Assembly: GCA_044234625.1 (NCBI GenBank)
Contig: JBIIIP010000108.1
Location: 1-10,193 of the forward strand
DNA from: CACORA01 sp044234625
GTDB lineage: Bacteria > Planctomycetota > Planctomycetia > Pirellulales > UBA1268
Length of the DNA: 10,193 nucleotides
Direction of reading: 5' to 3'
Shown here: positions 5,652 through 10,193 of the stretch, piece by piece
How positions within the stretch are numbered: the first letter of the stretch is position 1
How the letters are laid out: each line of letters opens with the position of its first letter
Notes under the pieces: model-generated
Told to the model about the DNA's origin: nothing
Database searches by the model: none
What the model saw: the letters and a program-made list of their open reading frames with translations, nothing else
Program-made: the position numbers and the translations under genes

Positions 5652-6926
5652 GTGCCTGCGTCACGCCGAACCATCCTCGCAGTCACGGGATCCGCCCTCG
5701 CCGCGGCGGCCGCCCGCCCTTCTTGGTCGCTGGCCGGCCCCTCCGCGACCGGCGAGCGCAGCGGCGTGGGTCATCGCTGGCCGGCGGAACTTTCCGTACG
5801 GAAGGATCCGTTCAGCGGGGCCACGATCCGGCAGATCACCGACTACCGGGCGCACAGCAACCACGCCTACTTCACCCACCCGGCGTGGTACGACGGCGGC
5901 CGAAAGCTCGTGATCCTTTCCGACCGCGGCAACCGCACGAATCTTTACGGCGTCGATCTCGAGACCGGTGAGATGGTGCAACTCACCGATTGGGATCCCG
6001 CCAAGGTCGACAGCCACCGCCATGCGTTCGTGACCAACCCCGCCGGCGACACAGCCGTCTTCATCCATGACGGCGCCCTCTGGGCCCTCGATCTGACCAC
6101 GCTCGAATCGCGGATCCTCATGCGGAAGCCACAGGGGTTCACTACCACCATGCCGCATGTGACGGCCGACGGAAAGTTCGTCGTGACCGGTTTCCAAGAG
6201 GATCTCTCCGACCGGATCCGGCTCGACCTCAACAACGGCTACGTCGGGATGGACGAGTACTGGGCCGCCAAGCCTCATTCGACGATCTGGAGAATCCCGC
6301 TGGCTGGCGGCGAGCCCGAGATGGTGTATGAGGAGCGGTTGTGGCTCGGTCATTTCAACGTCTCGCCGAAGCTGCCGCATCTGATGACCTTCTGCCAAGA
6401 GGGACCATGGCACAAGGTGGACCACCGGATGTGGTGTCTCGACCTCGCGAGCGGCCGTCACTGGAAGCTGCGGCCCACGGCCGAGCCGGAGGCCGTGGGG
6501 CACGAATACTGGATGGCCGACGGCGAGCGGATCGGCTACCACGGCAGCAACGCCAAGGGGGGCCTCTTCGGCTCGATCCGCTACGACAACACGGACCAGG
6601 TGGAGGGCTCGTTCTCGGCCCATTGCTGGCATTTCCACAGCCACATGCTCGACCTCGTCGTAGGGGATGGCGAAGCGAAGAATCCCTACCTGCTCGCCTG
6701 GCGATTCCGCGACGGCGTGTTCGAGGGGCCCAAGGTGATCGCCGAGCACCGCGGATCGTTCCACACGCAGCAGGTGCACGTGCATCCGTGCGTGTTTGCA
6801 GACGGCACGAAGGTACTTTACACCGCCGACCCGCGAGGCTACGGGCAGGTGAATATCGTGGAGGTGCCCGCGTGGGATGCCCTTCCCAACAGGGAGGCCA
6901 TCAGCGCCTCGGGCGTGCGACGGTAG
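5652..6926 (+). CDS. ogl: Oligogalacturonide lyase, polysaccharide lyase family 22, Tat-exported
   Basis: This 424-residue protein cleaves oligogalacturonides by beta-elimination to unsaturated keto-uronates, a late step of pectin breakdown. The fold is a seven-bladed propeller. Blade signatures include LSDRGNRTNLYGVDLETGEMVQ (broken here only by the blade turn), PHVTADGKFVVTG and HPCVFADGTKVLYTADPRG. The expected manganese-site pattern is present: H284 in VGHEYW and Q373-x-x-H376-x-H378. H234 in LGHFNVSP is a good match for the catalytic His of the family; these assignments are recalled from the Yersinia enzyme, not aligned. Residues 1-30 look like a Tat signal (SRRTIL, then an Ala-rich stretch), so it probably acts outside the cytoplasm. 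GTG at 5652 is preferred over ATG at 5586, which would add 22 residues. It stands alone, convergent with the cytochrome gene. Confidence 0.85.
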   Translation: MPASRRTILAVTGSALAAAAARPSWSLAGPSATGERSGVGHRWPAELSVRKDPFSGATIRQITDYRAHSNHAYFTHPAWYDGGRKLVILSDRGNRTNLYGVDLETGEMVQLTDWDPAKVDSHRHAFVTNPAGDTAVFIHDGALWALDLTTLESRILMRKPQGFTTTMPHVTADGKFVVTGFQEDLSDRIRLDLNNGYVGMDEYWAAKPHSTIWRIPLAGGEPEMVYEERLWLGHFNVSPKLPHLMTFCQEGPWHKVDHRMWCLDLASGRHWKLRPTAEPEAVGHEYWMADGERIGYHGSNAKGGLFGSIRYDNTDQVEGSFSAHCWHFHSHMLDLVVGDGEAKNPYLLAWRFRDGVFEGPKVIAEHRGSFHTQQVHVHPCVFADGTKVLYTADPRGYGQVNIVEVPAWDALPNREAISASGVRR

Positions 6927-6978
6927 CGAAGAACCCCGTCCTGCAGACACACGTTCCATGCTTCGGAAGAAGATCTAC

Positions 6979-7032
6979 TTTCCGCGGCGCTCGCGGGCCT
7001 CATCCACACGAGCCTTATTCAGGCCGCGGAAA
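6979..7032. terminator. Inverted repeat between convergent lyase and cytochrome genes
   Basis: TTTCCGCGG at 6979-6987 is matched by CCGCGGAAA at 7024-7032. The stem can be extended inward by CCT (6998-7000) with AGG (7021-7023) if ten bases bulge out. The repeat starts 52 bases after the lyase stop and ends 53 bases from the cytochrome stop. Its flanks (TTT before, AAAA after on the plus strand) would give a few U residues after the hairpin on the minus-strand transcript. It is a plausible two-way terminator, with a rather long loop. Confidence 0.35.
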
Positions 7033-7085
7033 AGGAGTGCCGTCTTCGAACGCCGTTCCGCGCGGTCGGGAGCACCCGAACACCC

Positions 7086-7991
7086 TCAACGGCTTTCGCC
7101 GATGTTTTCGAGCCACCGCTCGAGCTCGATCGCCCCTTCACGGGAAAGCCCGCCCTCAGGCGGCATGCGGCCGCGGGCGATGGCGGCGCGGATGGCGTGC
7201 GACTGCACCCGGTGAAGCGGACCGCGGTCGGCGCCCGTCGCATGGCAGGCGGAGCACTCGGCGACGGCCAACTCCGCCCCGAAGTCGGGCCGCGGGCCGT
7301 TGAAATCGGTTTCCACGCCGACAAGGCTGCCGCAGTAGTCGTTGACCTCCACGATGTACTCGGCGCCGCTCACGAGATCCTGCCTCGCGGGAAAGAGCGC
7401 CCGCGGGCCGTTGCCGTGGCAGCGGTAGCAATCGCTCTCGGCGTTGGAAAGCACGGGCCGGCCTTCCTGGTAGTGGAAGAAGGAAGCGCGGTTTGGCTCG
7501 ACCCGCTTGTCCTGCACGAGCGCCCATTGTTCCCACGTGCCGGAGAAGGTCTTCGAAAGCAGGAACCACACGTCGAAGCGGTCGTTGCGAAAGCCGTGGA
7601 CGGAGTGGATCTGCGGCTCGCCGAGCACGTGGGTGCCCTCGTAGTCGAGGAGATCGACGTGGGGGCCGTCACGGAGATCGCCCACGGCGAGCGCCGCCTC
7701 CAGTGCGGCGAGGACGCCCGCGCGGCCCTCGAGATCGCGGCCGGCGGCAGCGGGCAGTTCACGCCAAAACGACGGATACGACCGCTTCGGCAAAAGCCCC
7801 CCCTCCTCCACCTGCTTCCAGAACTCGGCCGCCGAGACGCGGGCGATGCGCTCCGGCCACGACTGCGGACCGGGGCCCGGCTCGGCTGCGTTCACCACGG
7901 CGGCGACGAGCGCGATACCGCTCGACGCGCGGCACCACTGGAAATACCCAAAGCCAGGCCGGCATCCCGGCCGCGATCTTGCTGGCCCCAT
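7086..7991 (-). CDS. Exported dihaem cytochrome c-like protein
   Basis: The 301 residues begin with an Arg-rich stretch and a hydrophobic segment (about 22-36, ending VVNAAEP), which reads as a signal peptide. Two haem-binding motifs are present: CYRCH at 188-192, followed by GNGPRALFP, and CSACH at 246-250. The second belongs to a compact cytochrome c fold with RMPPEGG near 275-281, where Met276 could be the second haem ligand. The last residues (EGAIELERWLEN) are the usual C-terminal helix. Residues 45-185 match nothing I recognise. The likely role is electron transfer in the periplasm, probably from the dehydrogenase encoded just upstream. Start: ATG at 7991 overlaps the upstream stop as TGATG and has AGGGG seven bases before it. 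A GTG at 8018 is possible but lies within the upstream gene. Confidence 0.83.
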   Translation of the reverse strand: MGPARSRPGCRPGFGYFQWCRASSGIALVAAVVNAAEPGPGPQSWPERIARVSAAEFWKQVEEGGLLPKRSYPSFWRELPAAAGRDLEGRAGVLAALEAALAVGDLRDGPHVDLLDYEGTHVLGEPQIHSVHGFRNDRFDVWFLLSKTFSGTWEQWALVQDKRVEPNRASFFHYQEGRPVLSNAESDCYRCHGNGPRALFPARQDLVSGAEYIVEVNDYCGSLVGVETDFNGPRPDFGAELAVAECSACHATGADRGPLHRVQSHAIRAAIARGRMPPEGGLSREGAIELERWLENIGESR

Positions 7992-10193
7992 CACTTCGCC
8001 CCTGGGTCGCGGAGCCACGCCAGAATGTCGGCCACGTCCTGCGGGGAGAGCGTCTTCGCGAGCGACTCGGGCATCAGCGACACGGGGCTCGCCGAGATCG
8101 AATCGATATCCTTCCGCAGGACGGTGTGCGTCTTTCCCTCCTGCTGCTTGAGCGTCACGCTCGATGCCGTATCGGCCGTGAGCAGGCCGTTGAAAACCTG
8201 GCCGTCGGTCGTGAGCACCGTGTAGGTCGTGTAGCCCCCGGTGATCTGGGCATTCGGCGCGAGGATCGACACGAGCAGCGTCTCCTCCGGCTGCCGCGCC
8301 TCGCCGGCGAGCGCCGGCCCCACCGCCACGCCCACGCCGTGAGCCTGGTGGCAGACGCCGCAGTGCTGGCTGAAGAGCGCGGCGCCGCGGGCCCGGTCCC
8401 GCGGGTTGGCAAGCGCCCGCGAATAGTCCCCGATCTGGCCATCGAGATTGGCCAACAACTTGGCGAACTGCTGGTGGGCTCGTTTCGCCAGTGCGGCGTC
8501 GGCGTGCTGTTCGAGGGCCGCCCGCTGGATCGCCGAGCAGGCCGAGGCCGGGAGCGCGCCCTGTTCCATCGCATCGACCACCGCCGGAAGTCGGTCGGCC
8601 CGGGCGAAGCAGGCCTCCAGGATCGCCTCCCGCACCTTCGGCGTGGCCAGCTCAAAGCTGGCGATCAGGCTCTGCGTGACCGCCGGATCGTTCTCCGGAT
8701 CGCCGACCTTCGCGGCGAGCGACTCGACCCGCCGCAGGCGTTCCTCGGGGGATTCGATCCGCATCAGCCGCACGAGTTCGCGGGCGGAATCGGCGATGGC
8801 AGAGTCTGCGTCGCTCGCGGCCGCGCGGATCGCGGCCACTGCGGCGGCATCGAGGTCCACGCTAACAGGCGCGTTGAACGCCTGCCTCATGCCCTGCCAT
8901 GCGGCCCGCCGCAGCGACGCGTCGGGCGTCGCCACGATCGCGGCGATCGACGCGGAGAGTTCCTCTGGCGCGTGCCGCGCGGCCACGGCCGTGGCCAGCG
9001 GACCGACGAGCCCGCCGGCCTTGCCGATCATCTCCGGATCAGCGAGGAGGATGCAAAGCAACCGCCCCGCCCTCCCAGCGACGGACGACATCACCGCCGC
9101 ATCCATCCAGGGCACGTCGCCCGACCGCCGGGCGATCGCAGCGAGTGTATCAGGCACGCGAGGATCGGTTGATTCACCGATCGCGATGGCCACCCTCCGC
9201 ACGACGTCGGCATCCGGATCGGCGGCGCAGGCGAGCACGGCATCAAAGAGCGTGGCATCGCCGCCGATCAATGGCTCGGCCACCGCGACGGCGTGGACCC
9301 GCACCGCGGCGTCGGGATGCAATAGCGCGCATTGGATCACCGCCGGATCGCTCGCACCGAGCGCCGCGATCGTGTGCAGTGCATTCACCGCCGCCGGCCT
9401 CGGCGACGACGGCCCGACGAGCTTCGCGATCGCCGGGGCGGCCGACGTGGACTGCCTCTCGACGAGCAGCCGGCGGGCCGTCTGCCGCCGCCAAAACCGC
9501 TCGCTCGCCAGTTCGTCCACGAGCGCCTCGGTGGAGAGGCCCGTCATGTCGGCCGAGGCCACCGGTAGCGGCGCCTCCGGCACGATCTTCCAGATCCGTC
9601 CGCGGTCCTTGCCATGGTCGAGCTCGTACTGCTGCTGGAGATACCGCGGAATCGCGGAGTAGTCCTCGATGATCTCGCGGTAAAAATCCACGACGGCCAT
9701 GCCGCCGTCGGGGGCATGCGCGAGCGCCATGGCGTGAAACCAGGTGTCGGTGGAGGTGAAGAACTCGCTTTCCGACTCCTCGGGAAGCCGCGTGAGCGTC
9801 ATCCGGCCGTTGTCGCGGCCGATCACGCCGCGGGTGACGAGATTCTGCGACGGCTCGCAGGCGAAGAGGTGGCCGGCGAGCCCGGGGAGGGCCGTGTCGT
9901 CGTAGAAGAGAGGACCGCAGGCCGACGTGTAGTAGCCGCTGGCGGCCGATTCGGCGACGCCGTAGCGGTCCTTGTAGAACTTCGCGAAGTCGGCGTTCTC
10001 CGCGCGCCGCGTCCGCCAGGGATGGGGCCTGCTCGTCGGATAGGCGCGGTCGCCGCCGAGCGGATACTCGACGCTGCCCATGGCATACTCGGGATTGCGC
10101 GCGAGCGCTGCCCAGGGCATCGGCGCGGTGAGGATGCCGGCGACCGTCGTGTTGATCACGATTTTTTCGTCGCGGTCGGTGAGCGTGATCCCG
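7991..10193 (-). CDS. PVC-type membrane-bound dehydrogenase with HEAT repeats and C-terminal haem domain; N-terminus beyond right edge
   Basis: The last 733 residues are visible; the frame stays open to the right edge, so the GTG at 10159 is not the true start. Visible residues 1-206 are the end of the TIGR02604-type propeller: CGPLFYDDTALPGL, HLFACEPSQNLV, STDTWFHAMALAHAPDGGM, VVDFYREIIE and DRGRIWKI. Residues of about 215-600 are HEAT-like helical repeats (for example LLHPDAAVRVHAVAVAEPL and ACAADPDADVVRRVAIAIG). The C-terminus is a TIGR02603-type Pirellula/Verrucomicrobium haem-binding domain: CGVCH at visible residues 611-615 (8348-8362), then GVGVAVGPALAG, a beta-rich part and LSPQDVADILAWL. 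The family is predicted to oxidise sugars or alcohols outside the cytoplasm; no substrate is established. Its stop overlaps the start of the dihaem cytochrome gene. Confidence 0.88.
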   Translation of the reverse strand, partial: GITLTDRDEKIVINTTVAGILTAPMPWAALARNPEYAMGSVEYPLGGDRAYPTSRPHPWRTRRAENADFAKFYKDRYGVAESAASGYYTSACGPLFYDDTALPGLAGHLFACEPSQNLVTRGVIGRDNGRMTLTRLPEESESEFFTSTDTWFHAMALAHAPDGGMAVVDFYREIIEDYSAIPRYLQQQYELDHGKDRGRIWKIVPEAPLPVASADMTGLSTEALVDELASERFWRRQTARRLLVERQSTSAAPAIAKLVGPSSPRPAAVNALHTIAALGASDPAVIQCALLHPDAAVRVHAVAVAEPLIGGDATLFDAVLACAADPDADVVRRVAIAIGESTDPRVPDTLAAIARRSGDVPWMDAAVMSSVAGRAGRLLCILLADPEMIGKAGGLVGPLATAVAARHAPEELSASIAAIVATPDASLRRAAWQGMRQAFNAPVSVDLDAAAVAAIRAAASDADSAIADSARELVRLMRIESPEERLRRVESLAAKVGDPENDPAVTQSLIASFELATPKVREAILEACFARADRLPAVVDAMEQGALPASACSAIQRAALEQHADAALAKRAHQQFAKLLANLDGQIGDYSRALANPRDRARGAALFSQHCGVCHQAHGVGVAVGPALAGEARQPEETLLVSILAPNAQITGGYTTYTVLTTDGQVFNGLLTADTASSVTLKQQEGKTHTVLRKDIDSISASPVSLMPESLAKTLSPQDVADILAWLRDPGAK

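Noticed and set aside
5661..6959. A 432-residue minus-strand frame opposite the lyase.
   Set aside because: The plus-strand frame has a Tat signal and the PL22 metal-site residues; the antisense product has no motif.
6978..7085. An in-frame continuation of 36 codons after the stop of the dihaem cytochrome, ending at a TAG near 6978, with a charged coding-like product.
   Set aside because: It has no start codon of its own at a sensible place. The cytochrome already ends with a normal C-terminal helix, and a third of the codons end in A or T, unlike the neighbouring genes. Chance is the simplest explanation.
7493..9172. Long plus-strand frames (559 residues here, 404 residues at 8448-9662, 342 at 7197-8225).
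   Set aside because: All are antisense to the dihaem cytochrome and dehydrogenase genes and consist of low-complexity Arg/Ala/Pro/Gly sequence.

Overview
The window comes from a GC-rich member of the Planctomycetota or a close PVC relative. The evidence is a set of families typical of that group: a DUF1080 (3-keto-disaccharide hydrolase) domain fused to a PVC-type 'membrane-bound dehydrogenase' domain at the left edge, and at the right edge the C-terminal half of a second such dehydrogenase with HEAT-like repeats and a Pirellula/Verrucomicrobium-type haem-binding domain. The codons of most genes end strongly in G or C. No insertion sequence, integrase, CRISPR array or phage gene was seen.

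Layout, left to right. (1) Positions 1-1145, minus strand: N-terminal 381 residues of an exported DUF1080/dehydrogenase fusion running off the left edge. (2) A 205-bp divergent intergenic region with a terminator-like hairpin. (3) Positions 1351-4643, plus strand: a tight three-gene operon made of a flavin amine-oxidase-like oxidoreductase, a DUF155/RMD1-like protein with a C-terminal membrane anchor, and a polytopic HGSNAT/DUF1624-like acyltransferase. (4) A 237-bp convergent spacer rich in small hairpins. (5) Positions 4881-5523, minus strand: a small GGQ release-factor-like protein preceded by tRNA-Ser(UGA). (6) Positions 5652-6926, plus strand: a Tat-exported oligogalacturonide lyase (family PL22). 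(7) Positions 7086 to beyond 10193, minus strand: the second dehydrogenase/HEAT/haem protein, translationally coupled to a short exported protein with two CxxCH haem motifs.

How the genes may work together (inference). The two minus-strand edge genes, the dihaem cytochrome and the PL22 lyase look like extracytoplasmic carbohydrate breakdown: cleavage of glycosides or oligogalacturonides, oxidation by propeller dehydrogenases, and electron transfer through c-type haems. The operon at 1351-4643 is the least predictable part. A flavoenzyme, a membrane-anchored protein of unknown biochemical role and a membrane acyltransferase appear to be co-translated, but no known pathway could be assigned. 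The release-factor-like gene has clearly more A/T-ending codons than its neighbours.
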